From: an uncultured Clostridia bacterium
GTDB lineage: Bacteria; Bacillota; Clostridia; Oscillospirales; CAG-272
Assembly: GCA_947588825.1 (NCBI GenBank)
Contig: CANPZU010000022.1
Location: 1 to 40,590, forward strand
Reading direction: 5' to 3'
Length of the DNA: 40,590 bases
Both the position numbers and the translations under genes were made by a program. Below, in pieces: positions 22,449 through 30,921 of the stretch. Positions within the stretch are counted from its first letter, which is position 1; each line of letters begins with the position of its first letter. Below the pieces are notes generated by a model. The model did no database searches. It was given only the letters and a program-made list of their open reading frames with translations, and was not told where the DNA came from.

Positions 22449-23286
22449 AAAACTAATTCCTTATTTCTCCGTGTTCACAAACAAGGAGAAGAAACGCGCG
22501 GACTTCATGATTTTCGGCGATATTCTGAGTAAGGGCGCCACCTTCTGGGATGAGATGTTTCCCGCGGACGTGAGCTCGTACGACTTCACCGCCCAGCTCG
22601 ACGCTATCCCGGAGGATTACGAAATAACCGTGCATATCAACTCAAACGGGGGCGAGGTAAAGGAAGGTCTCGCCATCTACAACGCACTCAAGAAGCGCAG
22701 CGCGACGACTATCTGCGAAGGATTTGCCGCGAGCGCTGCGTCCCTGGTATTCATGGGCGGAAAGCGCAGAGTAATGAACCGGGCCTCTCTGCTTTTCGTT
22801 CACCAGGCAATCGCAAGAACCACCGGCAATCCGGACGAGCTTGAGAAGGCAGCGGCCGACCTCAGGGTAATAACCGAGGCAGCGGTCAACGCCTACAAAG
22901 AGGGCGGCGTAACGCTGTCGGACGGCGAGCTCATGTCGATGGTAAAGGCGGAGACCTGGATTAAAGCCGAGGACGCCTTGAAAAACGGCTTTGCGACCGA
23001 GATTGCAGATACCGACGACACCGAGGAGGGCACGGCTATCAACAGCGCCATGCCCGCCGTCGTCGCTGCTCTCACTCGCGAGCCGCAGACTGCCGGCGCT
23101 ATTAACGTCGGCGTAGAGCTTGACACTGCAAGGCTTGAAAGCCTTGCGGCTTTACTTGAAAAAGTAAACGCCGGACTTGAAAAGCTCGACATGCAGCGCT
23201 CTGTCCCTGCCGGAAAAGAACCCGAACCCAAACAAGAACCGACCCAACAGAAAAAAGGCTTTTTCAACTTCAAGAAGGAGGATTAA
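22441..23286 (+). CDS. ClpP-like prohead protease
   Basis: A 281-residue S14 (ClpP-type) serine protease that matures the prohead. It contains ITVHINSNGGEVKEGLAIYN, the nucleophile S98 in EGFAASAAS and the catalytic H121 in LLFVHQA. The C-terminal 80 residues are linker-like and rich in Lys, Pro and Gln (EPKQEPTQQKK). That tail may act in scaffolding, since no separate scaffold gene is seen. An AAAGGAGG site lies before the ATG. Confidence 0.93.
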   Translation: MPEKLIPYFSVFTNKEKKRADFMIFGDILSKGATFWDEMFPADVSSYDFTAQLDAIPEDYEITVHINSNGGEVKEGLAIYNALKKRSATTICEGFAASAASLVFMGGKRRVMNRASLLFVHQAIARTTGNPDELEKAAADLRVITEAAVNAYKEGGVTLSDGELMSMVKAETWIKAEDALKNGFATEIADTDDTEEGTAINSAMPAVVAALTREPQTAGAINVGVELDTARLESLAALLEKVNAGLEKLDMQRSVPAGKEPEPKQEPTQQKKGFFNFKKED

Positions 23287-23289
23287 ACA

Positions 23290-24495
23290 ATGCCTATCAC
23301 CAATCACGACACCCTTAACCAGACCCAGCTTGAAATCGCGCAGCGCATAAGCAACGCCGCGCGCGACGGCGACTCCGCCGCCTTCGAGAACGGCCTCCAG
23401 GACCTCTTCATGAACATTCATGACGAGATTCTCAACTCGGCGGCCGCTCTCACCAGCGTGACCGACGCAGCTGTCCTTGCACAGCGCGGCGTCCGCCAGC
23501 TCACCTCGGAAGAGACCAACTTCTACAACAACCTCATCACTCACTTCCGCGATGCCCTTAAGAACGGCACCAACACCTTGATGGCGCTCACCGGCACCGA
23601 CAAGACTTTCCCCGAGACCGTCGTCTCCGCCGTTATGGAGGACATGAGGCAGAATCACCCGCTCCTCGACGCCATCGACGTCGTGAACACCACCGCGCTC
23701 ACCAGGTGGATTATCAACGTCGACGAGGGCAAGACCGCCGCGAAGTGGGGAACCATCACCGACGAAATCACCCAGGAGATTGCCTCCGGCTTCGCCGAAA
23801 TCAACCTCGGCCAGTACAAGCTCTCCGCGTTCATGCCTATCTCCAACGGCATCCTCGACCTCGGTCCCGCCTGGCTCGACAACTACATCCGCACCTGCCT
23901 CTCCGAAGCTCTGGCTCTCGGCTATGAGACCGCCGTCGTCACCGGTACCGGTAAGGACCAGCCTATCGGCATGGACCGCTCCGTCGCCGATAATGTCGAG
24001 GTTCAGGGCGGCGTATACCCGCAGAAGGACAAGGTCGCCGTCGCGGACTTCACCCCCGCAAACTACGGCGCACTCATTCAGGACCTTGCGAAGACCCAGA
24101 AGGGCAAGCCTCGCGTTGTCAGCGGCCTGATACTCGTTGTCAGTCCGTTCGACTACTGGAAGGTCATCATGCCGGCGACCACCGTCATGACCCCGAACGG
24201 CGCCTATGTCAACGACGTCCTTCCGTTCCCGACGAGGATTATCCAGTCGGTCGCGGTGCCGCAGGGCGAGGCCATCCTCGGCATGGGTAAGAGATACTGG
24301 CTCGGCGTCGCTGCAAGGCGCGGCATCCAGTTCTCCGACGAATATAAATTCCTCGAAGACACCCGCTACTACAAGATTGTCGCCTACGGCGACGGCAGAC
24401 CGAAGGACAACAACGCCTTCCTCCGCCTCGACATCTCGAAGCTCACTCCGACCTACCTCACCGTCAAGAACATTCCCGAGGCGTCGGGGGAATAA
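23290..24495 (+). CDS. HK97-fold major capsid protein
   Basis: The 401-residue shell protein. The first 100 residues are helical and delta-like, and the HK97 core follows. Family-like segments are WIINVDEGKTAAKWG, EITQEIASGFAEINLGQYKLSAF, quoted only for its start EITQEIASGF, then LALGYETAVVTGTGKDQPIGM and VVSPFDYWKVIMP. Codon use is strongly C-ending, as expected for a highly expressed gene. AGGAGG lies before the ATG. The gene ends TCG GGG GAA TAA, and directly after it comes a long GC hairpin with an open -1 frame, so a minor longer form is likely. Confidence 0.94.
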   Translation: MPITNHDTLNQTQLEIAQRISNAARDGDSAAFENGLQDLFMNIHDEILNSAAALTSVTDAAVLAQRGVRQLTSEETNFYNNLITHFRDALKNGTNTLMALTGTDKTFPETVVSAVMEDMRQNHPLLDAIDVVNTTALTRWIINVDEGKTAAKWGTITDEITQEIASGFAEINLGQYKLSAFMPISNGILDLGPAWLDNYIRTCLSEALALGYETAVVTGTGKDQPIGMDRSVADNVEVQGGVYPQKDKVAVADFTPANYGALIQDLAKTQKGKPRVVSGLILVVSPFDYWKVIMPATTVMTPNGAYVNDVLPFPTRIIQSVAVPQGEAILGMGKRYWLGVAARRGIQFSDEYKFLEDTRYYKIVAYGDGRPKDNNAFLRLDISKLTPTYLTVKNIPEASGE

Positions 24496-24538
24496 CAGGG
24501 GCTGACCCGGCAACGGTCCCCGCCCAGGGTCAGTCCCC
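24486..24538 (+). promoter_or_regulatory. Putative -1 frameshift signal at the end of the capsid gene
   Basis: A G5 run (24486-24490) at the last sense codons allows Gly-tRNA on GGG to re-pair one base back. After a 5-base gap containing most of the TAA stop, a hairpin starts at 24498. Its pairs are 24498-24501 with 24535-24538, 24502-24508 with 24527-24533, and 24509-24511 with 24522-24524, making 14 pairs with two small bulges. No T-run follows, so it is not an intrinsic terminator. Spacing and strength fit a frameshift stimulator; the slip site is not a canonical X-XXY-YYZ heptamer. Confidence 0.6.
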
Positions 24539-24872
24539 AAAGGACGCAGCGGGTAAAACAGTGTCCGACCTCGTAAGCGAGGACACGAAAATCGGTGCTG
24601 ACGGCGCCGTAACCGGCACGCTGTATCGGGTCTCCGGAATGACGGCATACGGCGAGGGTGAGCAGGAGGGTCACTATTTCCCGCTCCTGCTCGACGAAAA
24701 GTATGCCGACAAGGGGATAACCGTGAAGCGCGACGGCACGGTGCGCGCCAGCAAGGTCAAGGACCTCGACTGGGTGCTCTATGTGCCCGACACCGGTGTA
24801 TCATTCACATTTGAAACCGAAGAGGACGGAGTCTTCCTGACGCTGACATTCAGCGGGGCGACTTTGGCCTAA
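24489..24872 (+). CDS. Capsid extension/decoration domain read in the -1 frame
   Basis: From the slip point the -1 frame is open for 127 residues, starting GITGADPATVPAQGQSPKDA, a Pro/Gly linker, then a beta-rich domain (GTLYRVSGMTAYGEGEQEGHY to the end). Read separately it could start only at GTG 24561 (103 residues), which has no ribosome-binding sequence. With the hairpin at 24498-24538 this suggests a capsid-extension fusion of about 527 residues, made in small amounts. The domain could decorate the head surface. An independent head protein is the alternative. Confidence 0.6.
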   Translation, partial: GITGADPATVPAQGQSPKDAAGKTVSDLVSEDTKIGADGAVTGTLYRVSGMTAYGEGEQEGHYFPLLLDEKYADKGITVKRDGTVRASKVKDLDWVLYVPDTGVSFTFETEEDGVFLTLTFSGATLA

Positions 24873-24892
24873 GAACGAAAGAGAGGACAGCT

Positions 24893-25213
24893 ATGAGCGC
24901 GATTGAAATATCCGAGGAGTTATTTGCCGAGGCTAAAAACTACCTCGATATCACCTGGCAGGACCCCGACGGCGACCAAAAGCTCAAGGGACAGATAGGG
25001 CGCGGCATCGCGTACATATCCGACAAGACCGGCGTCGACCCGTCGGCCTTCTCGGGCGAGAACGTCAACCGTCGCGCTCAGGGTCTGCTCTTCAACTATC
25101 TGCTATACGCCCGCGCCGGAGCTTTTGCGCAGTTCGTTGAGAATTACGCTTTTGAGTTTAACAGCCTGCGCCGGCGCACCGTCGTCAGCGCGGCCAAGGA
25201 GGCGGAGCCGTGA
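24893..25213 (+). CDS. Head-tail connector (gp6-like)
   Basis: A 106-residue helical protein of the HK97 gp6-like connector group. It opens with SEELFAEAKNYLDITWQDPDGD and later has IGRGIAYISDKTGVDP and RAQGLLFNYLLYARAGA. This protein forms a ring beneath the portal. A GAGAGGA site precedes the ATG. The next gene starts within its stop (GTGA). Confidence 0.85.
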   Translation: MSAIEISEELFAEAKNYLDITWQDPDGDQKLKGQIGRGIAYISDKTGVDPSAFSGENVNRRAQGLLFNYLLYARAGAFAQFVENYAFEFNSLRRRTVVSAAKEAEP

Positions 25214-25551
25214 GACCGGAACAGAAAATCGAGGTATTTCCCGATGGACTTCTCGCGGTGTACGCTCCCGGAAAAGGCCGCACCGTCGGCGACGAAAAGG
25301 TCCGTCTGCGGTATGAGGAGCAGTCTGTCGGCGTCCGCCGCTTCTATGAAGCAGGCGCGCTCTCTGGGAATCGGATAGACAGGCTCGTCAAGGTACCGCA
25401 TACCGAAACCGTCAACAGACTCGATATCGTTGTCGTCGTCAACGACGGAAGGCAGTACCGCATCGAGCGCATACAGCCGAAGCCGGAGCGGAAGGTAGAC
25501 CTCTTGGAGCTGCAGTCCGTTCAGGTGACCATCGAGAAAGAAAAAGACTAA
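25210..25551 (+). CDS. Head-closure/head-tail adaptor protein
   Basis: A 113-residue beta-rich protein starting with GTG that overlaps the previous stop. It fits the head-tail adaptor position and size (SPP1 gp16-like). A recognisable segment is RLDIVVVVNDGRQYRIERIQP. It would plug the connector after packaging. The assignment rests mainly on order and fold impression. Confidence 0.75.
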   Translation: MRPEQKIEVFPDGLLAVYAPGKGRTVGDEKVRLRYEEQSVGVRRFYEAGALSGNRIDRLVKVPHTETVNRLDIVVVVNDGRQYRIERIQPKPERKVDLLELQSVQVTIEKEKD

Positions 25552-25568
25552 GCGAAAGGATGATAACC

Positions 25569-25799
25569 ATGGCAAAAACTAAGACCACCGTAACGGTCAA
25601 GGCGACGACTTCTTTTGTCGCCGCGCCGTACTTTGCGAAAAAGGGCGACGTCCTCGACGTCCCCGTGCTTAAGGCCGGCGATATAATCGCCCGCGGCTGG
25701 GCGGAGCCTGTCAGCGACGAGGCCCCCGCCAATGCCGTCCCCGAGTCCTCGGGTAATGACGTCTGTGACGACCCGAAAATGCGGGACAAGAAAAAATGA
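25569..25799 (+). CDS. Small structural-module protein
   Basis: A 76-residue protein with a basic beta-rich first half (KATTSFVAAPYFAKKGDVLDVP) and a low-complexity acidic tail. The ATG at 25569 has AAAGGA eight bases upstream; the in-frame ATG at 25560 lies on that site. It sits between the connector and gp10-like genes, so it may be a minor head-tail part. No family recognised. Confidence 0.6.
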   Translation: MAKTKTTVTVKATTSFVAAPYFAKKGDVLDVPVLKAGDIIARGWAEPVSDEAPANAVPESSGNDVCDDPKMRDKKK

Positions 25800-26200
25800 G
25801 TCGCCGGAAGGTGAAAATTAACGACTTCGGCAATGCCCTCTCGGAGATACTCGAGAGCTACGGCGACAACTTCTCCGAGAAGATGCGCGCCGCGGTTCTT
25901 GAGGCCGCCGAGATAGCGAAGCAGGAAACGAAAGTCGGCTCGCCGAGGTTATCCGGGAAGTATAAGCGCGGCTGGGCGGTGAAAGAGGACGCAGCCTCGC
26001 GTCTGAGAACCGAGGCGGTCGTTCACAACCGCACATCGTATCAGCTCGCGCACCTTCTCGAAAAAGGCCACGCCCTCCGCAGAGGCGGAAGAGCCGTCGG
26101 CGCCGGACAGGTCGCCCCGATAGTTCATATCGCACCGGCGGAGGAGCACGCAATCAAAAACATGGAAAAGGCGGTGGAGAAAATTGCGAAACAAGGATGA
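25796..26200 (+). CDS. HK97 gp10-like tail-completion protein
   Basis: A 134-residue protein. It has the family pattern of an N-terminal helix (FSEKMRAAVLEAAEIAKQET), then SGKYKRGWAV, then VHNRTSYQLAHLLEKGHALR, and ends APAEEHAIKNMEKAVEKI. gp10-like proteins join or complete the tail. It starts in an ATGA overlap and overlaps the next gene by 17 bases. Confidence 0.87.
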   Translation: MSRRKVKINDFGNALSEILESYGDNFSEKMRAAVLEAAEIAKQETKVGSPRLSGKYKRGWAVKEDAASRLRTEAVVHNRTSYQLAHLLEKGHALRRGGRAVGAGQVAPIVHIAPAEEHAIKNMEKAVEKIAKQG

Positions 26201-26525
26201 AATTATCAGGGGCGTATGCGAGGAGCTGCACGCCCGAACGGGGGTACCCTTTGAGTACGACCATTTTACCGAAAGCGAAGCGATTTCCCCGCCTTTTGTG
26301 CTTTACCGAAGAGTCGCCGCGCCGAATTTTTCGGCCGACGGAGTTGTGTACGCCAAGGGCGGAGGCGTAGACCTCGAGCTTTATGCGTCCACTCCCGACG
26401 AAATGGCCGACCTCATGGCGTTCGCCGAACGGCTTCTCGATGAAGCGGAGATTTTTTACAACAAAACCGCGGATACGGTCTATGTGACGTCGGAGGATTT
26501 CTATGAGACCCTTTACGAAATATAG
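26184..26525 (+). CDS. Tail terminator/completion protein
   Basis: A 113-residue protein in the usual tail-terminator slot between gp10-like and major tail genes. Segments include GVPFEYDHFTESEAISPPFV, quoted to its edge, GVDLELYASTPDEMADLM and the C-terminal EDFYETLYEI. It starts with TTG inside the previous gene, preceded by GGTGGAG. It would cap the tail tube to stop polymerisation. Confidence 0.78.
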   Translation: MRNKDEIIRGVCEELHARTGVPFEYDHFTESEAISPPFVLYRRVAAPNFSADGVVYAKGGGVDLELYASTPDEMADLMAFAERLLDEAEIFYNKTADTVYVTSEDFYETLYEI

Positions 26526-26549
26526 CCGCCGCAAGAAGGAGGAAACAAT

Positions 26550-27203
26550 ATGGCGAACAAGGCCAACAAGGTAAAATACAACCTCAAAAACGTCCATTAC
26601 GCCGTCGCGACTATCGCCGAGGACGGCTCCGCCACCTATGAGAAGCCGCCCGTCAAGTGGCCGGGCGCGGTGTCGCTTTCTCTCGATGCCGAGGGCGAGC
26701 CGACTGTCTTCTGGGCGGACGGCGTCCAGTATTATGTCGTCAATAACAACTCCGGATATTCCGGAGACTTCGAGAGCGCGATGGTGCCCGAGCAATTCCG
26801 CACCGACGTTCTGGGCGACATCAAGGACTCGAAAGGAGTGCTCTTCGAGAATTCCGACGCTCAGAGCGTCCACTTCGCGCTGCTCTTCGAGTTTGACGGC
26901 GACGTCAAGGCAATCAGGCATGTGCTTTATAACTGCACCGCCTCGCGTCCGAGCTTAGAGTCTCAGACCAAGGAGGAAGAGGTCGAGGTTCAGACCGAGA
27001 CGCTGACCATCACCGCGGCTCCCGTCTATCTGTCGGAGCTCAAAATCAACTCCCCGAAAGGACGCTGCGGCGCCGATACCAACGAGGAGGCCTATAACAG
27101 CTGGTATACCACGGTGTATCAGCCGGCCGCGTCCGAGGCCGTTTCTCTCGACAGCGCTAAGTCTCCCGTGATTAAAATACCCGAGGCAGCCGCGAAGTCC
27201 TGA
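26550..27203 (+). CDS. Major tail tube protein
   Basis: A 217-residue tube protein of the phi13/HK97 type. It begins [20 protein letters not shown] and contains [19 protein letters not shown] and [19 protein letters not shown], with a C-terminal variable part. AAGGAGG lies before the ATG, and codon use is capsid-like. It polymerises around the tape measure to form the flexible tail. Confidence 0.92.
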   Translation: MANKANKVKYNLKNVHYAVATIAEDGSATYEKPPVKWPGAVSLSLDAEGEPTVFWADGVQYYVVNNNSGYSGDFESAMVPEQFRTDVLGDIKDSKGVLFENSDAQSVHFALLFEFDGDVKAIRHVLYNCTASRPSLESQTKEEEVEVQTETLTITAAPVYLSELKINSPKGRCGADTNEEAYNSWYTTVYQPAASEAVSLDSAKSPVIKIPEAAAKS

Positions 27204-27231
27204 GCGGACACTTAAAAGAACCAAACGAAAA

Positions 27232-27260
27232 GCCTCCGCCACCGATGAGGAGGCGGAGGC
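27232..27260 (+). other. GC hairpin between tail tube and chaperone genes
   Basis: A 9-bp perfect stem GCCTCCGCC/GGCGGAGGC with an 11-base loop lies in the 76-base gap. The bases after it are not T-rich, so it is more likely a transcript-end protector or attenuator that lets some readthrough continue. This would lower the level of chaperone and tape-measure mRNA relative to tube mRNA. Confidence 0.55.
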
Positions 27261-27279
27261 CGTTGCTTAAGGAGGATTT

Positions 27280-27801
27280 ATGTACAGGAAAATAAGTCTC
27301 ACCCTCGTCTCAAAGGACGAGAGCGACGAAGAAATACAAAAGGATTTCGGCTTTTTGGCCTGCGCGACAACCGGATTCCGCTATAAACAGCTTTTCGGCA
27401 CCGAGCTTTTGAGCGACATTACCGGCATTCTGAACAACCTCTCGCCGGTGCAGCTTTCCGCGCTCACCTCGGCCTCGAACAGCGCGCCGGCTCTCGCCGA
27501 GGCGGCCGCGTCGGAGGGAGAAGAAGCGAATACCATCGACCCGCTGATGCTCTCGGCGGTCGTGGCGATTGCCGGCTCCGGAAAGATGGACACCATCTCG
27601 AAGATGGCTTTTATCATGAACAAACAGGCCGAGGGCGCAAATATGCGGAATCTCGAGATGGACGACTATCTAGATTGGCTCGAACAGTTTGAGTCGACCG
27701 AGTTTTTGGGGCGCTCGCTTGATTTTATCGCGCTGTACCTCGCAAACAGGCAGGGAAGCAGCACCCTAAAAAAAGACATCGCCCTATCGACCGCGAAGTA
27801 A
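27280..27801 (+). CDS. Tail assembly chaperone (gpG-like)
   Basis: A 173-residue chaperone for the tape measure, the shorter product of the frameshift pair. It begins YRKISLTLVSKDESDEEI and continues with a helical core (LSAVVAIAGSGKMDTISKMA). Near its end is the slip site CTA AAA AAA GAC (A7 run, 27768-27774). Reading through gives this form with the tail [15 protein letters not shown] lies before the ATG. Confidence 0.9.
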   Translation: MYRKISLTLVSKDESDEEIQKDFGFLACATTGFRYKQLFGTELLSDITGILNNLSPVQLSALTSASNSAPALAEAAASEGEEANTIDPLMLSAVVAIAGSGKMDTISKMAFIMNKQAEGANMRNLEMDDYLDWLEQFESTEFLGRSLDFIALYLANRQGSSTLKKDIALSTAK

Positions 27802-27968
27802 ATTCCGCGCTCTTTTTACTCCGGGCGACACAGCTCGGACTGACGCTGTCTGAGCTTGTCGAGCTCGATGAGGGCGATGTGTTCGATATGATGACCGAGA
27901 GCGCAAACGACAACGAGGCGGACAGCTATAAACAGCTCGCCACGCAAGAAGATTTCGACAGATTTTAA
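27774..27968 (+). CDS. T-domain of the tail chaperone, read by -1 frameshift (gpGT-like)
   Basis: The -1 frame entered at the A7 slip site gives 64 residues: [20 protein letters not shown], then [20 protein letters not shown] and an acidic end. The S-A-L-F-L-L-R-A-x-Q-L-G-L-T pattern is characteristic of the T part of Firmicutes tail chaperones. The frame has no ribosome site or suitable start of its own. The long product therefore joins 27280-27774 to this frame, as in lambda G/GT. Confidence 0.9.
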   Translation, partial: RHRPIDREVNSALFLLRATQLGLTLSELVELDEGDVFDMMTESANDNEADSYKQLATQEDFDRF

Positions 27969-27982
27969 CAGGAGGTGAAGAC

Positions 27983-30538
27983 GTGGCAAACGACAGGATT
28001 AAGGGTATAACGATTGAAATAAACGGCGATACCACCGACCTACAAGAAGCTCTCAAAAGTGTAAACACTGAAATCTGGTCGAGTCAGTCGCAGCTCCGCG
28101 ACCTCGATAAGCTTTTGAAGCTCGACCCCGGAAATACCGAGCTTTTAAAGCAAAAATACAATGCCCTCGGCAGCGAAATCGACGCGACTAAGCAAAAGCT
28201 CAACACCTTGAAAGATGCCGAGAGTCAGATGAAGAACGCCGGCGCGACCGATACCGCCGAGTGGGATAACCTACAGCGGGAAATCGCGGCGACGGAGCAG
28301 GACCTTAAGCGGCTCAACACCGAGATGGACAAGTTCGGCTCCGTTGGTGCGCAGAAGGTCGCGGCGGTAGGTCAGCAAATGCAGACGGTCGGCCAGAAAA
28401 TCAGCGACGTCGGCTCGAATATAGCCGGCTTCGGTGCAAAGGTCACGGCGGGCGTGACCGTGCCGCTCGTCGCGGCGGGCACAAAAGCGGTCTCGAGCTT
28501 TGCGGAAGTCGATAAGACCATGCAGCTCACCAACAAGACCATGGGTAACACCGAGGAAGAGGCCGGCATACTCAACAAGGCGATGAAGGACGCCGCCGCA
28601 AATTCCACCTACGGAATGAGCGACGCCGCGAACGCGACGCTCAACTTTGCGCGCGCCGGTCTCGATGCCAAACAGGCGGCCGCCGCGCTCGCTCCGGCAA
28701 TGAATCTCGCGGCCGGCGAGGGCGGAGACCTCGATACTGTTTCCGCCGGTCTTGTCGCAACGATTAACGGCTTTCACGGCGCTTTTGAAGACGCCGGGCA
28801 CTATTCCGACATCTTCGCGGCTGCGTGTAATAATTCCGCGCTTGATGTCAACAGTCTTTCCAACGCGATGAGCGTGGCGGCGCCTATCTTCAGCTCGGCC
28901 GGGTATTCCGTACAGGACGCCGCTCTTTACATGGGCGTCATGGCGAATAACGGAATCGACGCGGACAAGGCCGCTAACTCGCTGAAAACCGGTATCGCCC
29001 GTCTCGTCTCACCGGCAAAAGAGGGCGCCGAGATGATGAAGCAGCTCGGCATCTCGGTGACGAATGCCGACGGCTCGATGAAGGATTCCGTAACGATTCA
29101 AAGAGAGCTGCATGACACTTTCGCGCAGCTCTCCGAGTCCGAACAAATCGCGGCCGCCTCGGCTATCTTCGGCAAAAACCAGATGGCGCCGTGGCTCGCA
29201 CTCATTAACACCGCTCCCGGAGACGTCGACGCCCTGAACACCTCACTCACAAACTGCGCGGGGACTACAAACGAGATGGCTGACGCCATGATGTCAGGCT
29301 TCGGCGGCTCTTTGGAAAAGCTGAAATCATCAATCGACGTTGCGGTAACGTCCCTCGGAGAAGCGCTCGCGCCTACTATCCAAAAGGTCGCGGATTTCAT
29401 TCAGGGACTCGTCGATAAGTTTAACGCCCTGACCCCTGCTCAGCAGGAAACAATCGTGAAAATCGGCCTTATAGTCGCCGCTGTCGGCCCTGTGATAACG
29501 ATTATCGGCACGCTCATGTCGTCGATAGGCTCGATAATCACGGTGGGCGGAAAGCTTATCAGCGGAATATCCAAGCTCGGCGGACTGTTAAAAACGCTGT
29601 GGGGCGTTCTATCCGCCAATCCGGTCATGCTGGTCGTGACTGCGGTCGCCGCGCTGGTGGCGGGGTTCCTCTACCTCTGGAATAACTGTGAAGGCTTCCG
29701 GGAATTCTGGATTAACCTCTGGGATAAGGTCAAGGAAGTCGTTTCGACGGCGGTCGAGGGAATCAAAAACTTCTTCAGCGGTATTATCGACTTCGTAAAA
29801 AACAACTGGGAGGGACTTCTGACGCTCATCGTCAACCCGTTCGCCGGGGCCTTCAAGCTGCTTTATGACAACTGCGATAAATTCCGCGAATTCGTCGATA
29901 ACTTTATCGCGAAGGTAAAAGAAGGCTTCACGAATGCCTGGAACAACATCAAGGACGGCGTCTCGAACGCTTGGAACGGTATCAAGAATACGGTGTCGTC
30001 GGTTATTAACGGAATTAAGACCACGATTTCAAGCGGGTTAAATTCCGCCAAGACGACGGTGTCGAACGTACTCAACGGCATTAAAAACACGTTCACCTCA
30101 ATCTGGGACGGCGCCAAGAGGACGGTCTCCGCCGCGATTGACAAGATTAAGAGCTTCCTTAATTTCAAGTGGGAGTTGCCTAAGCTTAAGCTGCCTCACT
30201 TCTCAATTACCGGCAAATTCAGCCTCGACCCGCCGAGTATTCCGCACATCTCGGTCGAGTGGTACAAAAAGGCTATGGCCGACGGTATGATTCTTAATCA
30301 GCCGACAATCTTCGGAGCTTCGGGCGGAAATCTGCTCGGCGCCGGAGAGGCAGGACCCGAGGCCGTCGTCGGTGCGTCGTCGCTGCGGGGCATGATTCAG
30401 GAAGCCGTCGGCGCACAGTTCGCCGGTCTCGCCAAGGAGCTCGGCGGCGACACCTACGTCTATATCGGCGACGAACAGCTCGACGCGATTATTCAGAAGT
30501 CGCAGAGGCGAATGAATCTGAGGTCAGGAGGCAGATAG
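27983..30538 (+). CDS. Tape measure protein
   Basis: An 851-residue protein that sets tail length and is ejected ahead of the DNA. Residues 1-130 are coiled coil with heptads ([20 protein letters not shown]). The middle holds the family core ([20 protein letters not shown], then [20 protein letters not shown]). Hydrophobic segments follow near 490-570 ([37 protein letters not shown]). Repeated amphipathic units with NGIKNT and NAWN patterns lie near 640-720. The GTG start at 27983 follows AGGAGGTG. No lysozyme or peptidase motif is evident. Confidence 0.95.
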   Translation: MANDRIKGITIEINGDTTDLQEALKSVNTEIWSSQSQLRDLDKLLKLDPGNTELLKQKYNALGSEIDATKQKLNTLKDAESQMKNAGATDTAEWDNLQREIAATEQDLKRLNTEMDKFGSVGAQKVAAVGQQMQTVGQKISDVGSNIAGFGAKVTAGVTVPLVAAGTKAVSSFAEVDKTMQLTNKTMGNTEEEAGILNKAMKDAAANSTYGMSDAANATLNFARAGLDAKQAAAALAPAMNLAAGEGGDLDTVSAGLVATINGFHGAFEDAGHYSDIFAAACNNSALDVNSLSNAMSVAAPIFSSAGYSVQDAALYMGVMANNGIDADKAANSLKTGIARLVSPAKEGAEMMKQLGISVTNADGSMKDSVTIQRELHDTFAQLSESEQIAAASAIFGKNQMAPWLALINTAPGDVDALNTSLTNCAGTTNEMADAMMSGFGGSLEKLKSSIDVAVTSLGEALAPTIQKVADFIQGLVDKFNALTPAQQETIVKIGLIVAAVGPVITIIGTLMSSIGSIITVGGKLISGISKLGGLLKTLWGVLSANPVMLVVTAVAALVAGFLYLWNNCEGFREFWINLWDKVKEVVSTAVEGIKNFFSGIIDFVKNNWEGLLTLIVNPFAGAFKLLYDNCDKFREFVDNFIAKVKEGFTNAWNNIKDGVSNAWNGIKNTVSSVINGIKTTISSGLNSAKTTVSNVLNGIKNTFTSIWDGAKRTVSAAIDKIKSFLNFKWELPKLKLPHFSITGKFSLDPPSIPHISVEWYKKAMADGMILNQPTIFGASGGNLLGAGEAGPEAVVGASSLRGMIQEAVGAQFAGLAKELGGDTYVYIGDEQLDAIIQKSQRRMNLRSGGR

Positions 30539-30540
30539 AC

Positions 30541-30921
30541 ATGACCGGCTTTACTTTTCTGAAAATTTCCGGCGAGGAAATCCCGGTCAAGCGCGACGAC
30601 TACTCCCTCGAGTACGCCGACGTCGAGGCCTCTTCCACCGGTAAGACCGAGGCCGGCACGAATCACGTCGACCTTATTCGAGAGGGCGTCCCCGAGGTCG
30701 CCGTGACCCTGACCGTCACCCGCAAATGGCTCCAAAAGCTTCGGACGTTTAAGCGCGCCGGCGTCCTCGACTGCGAATACTACGACGCCGGCACAGGCTC
30801 GCTCATTCCGTGGAAGGCGCGGATGGCGGACTTTTCCGTAAAGGTCGACGACAGCTCGAAGGCGGACGGCGCGGTGTGGGACGTGAGCTTCAGACTGGAG
30901 GATATGGAGACCGATGTATAG
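30541..30921 (+). CDS. Minor tail protein after the tape measure
   Basis: A 126-residue protein starting two bases after the tape measure stop. It is beta-rich with EEIPVKRDDYSLEYADVEAS near the start and WDVSFRLEDMETDV at the end, a type common in Clostridia siphophages at this place. It could be a distal-tail-like or adaptor part. Its 3' end overlaps the next gene. The exact role is inferred only from order. Confidence 0.7.
   Translation: MTGFTFLKISGEEIPVKRDDYSLEYADVEASSTGKTEAGTNHVDLIREGVPEVAVTLTVTRKWLQKLRTFKRAGVLDCEYYDAGTGSLIPWKARMADFSVKVDDSSKADGAVWDVSFRLEDMETDV

Noticed and set aside
24498-24538. Terminator after the capsid gene
   Set aside because: No T-run follows, and distance and position fit a frameshift stimulator better.
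23152-24648. Minus-strand frame of 498 codons opposite the capsid gene
   Set aside because: Antisense of the strongly C-ending capsid codons; composition is repetitive in D, V, G and R and no motif is present.
27232-27260. Intrinsic terminator between tail tube and chaperone genes
   Set aside because: The stem is strong, but no T-run follows and downstream tail genes have no promoter of their own, so full termination is unlikely.
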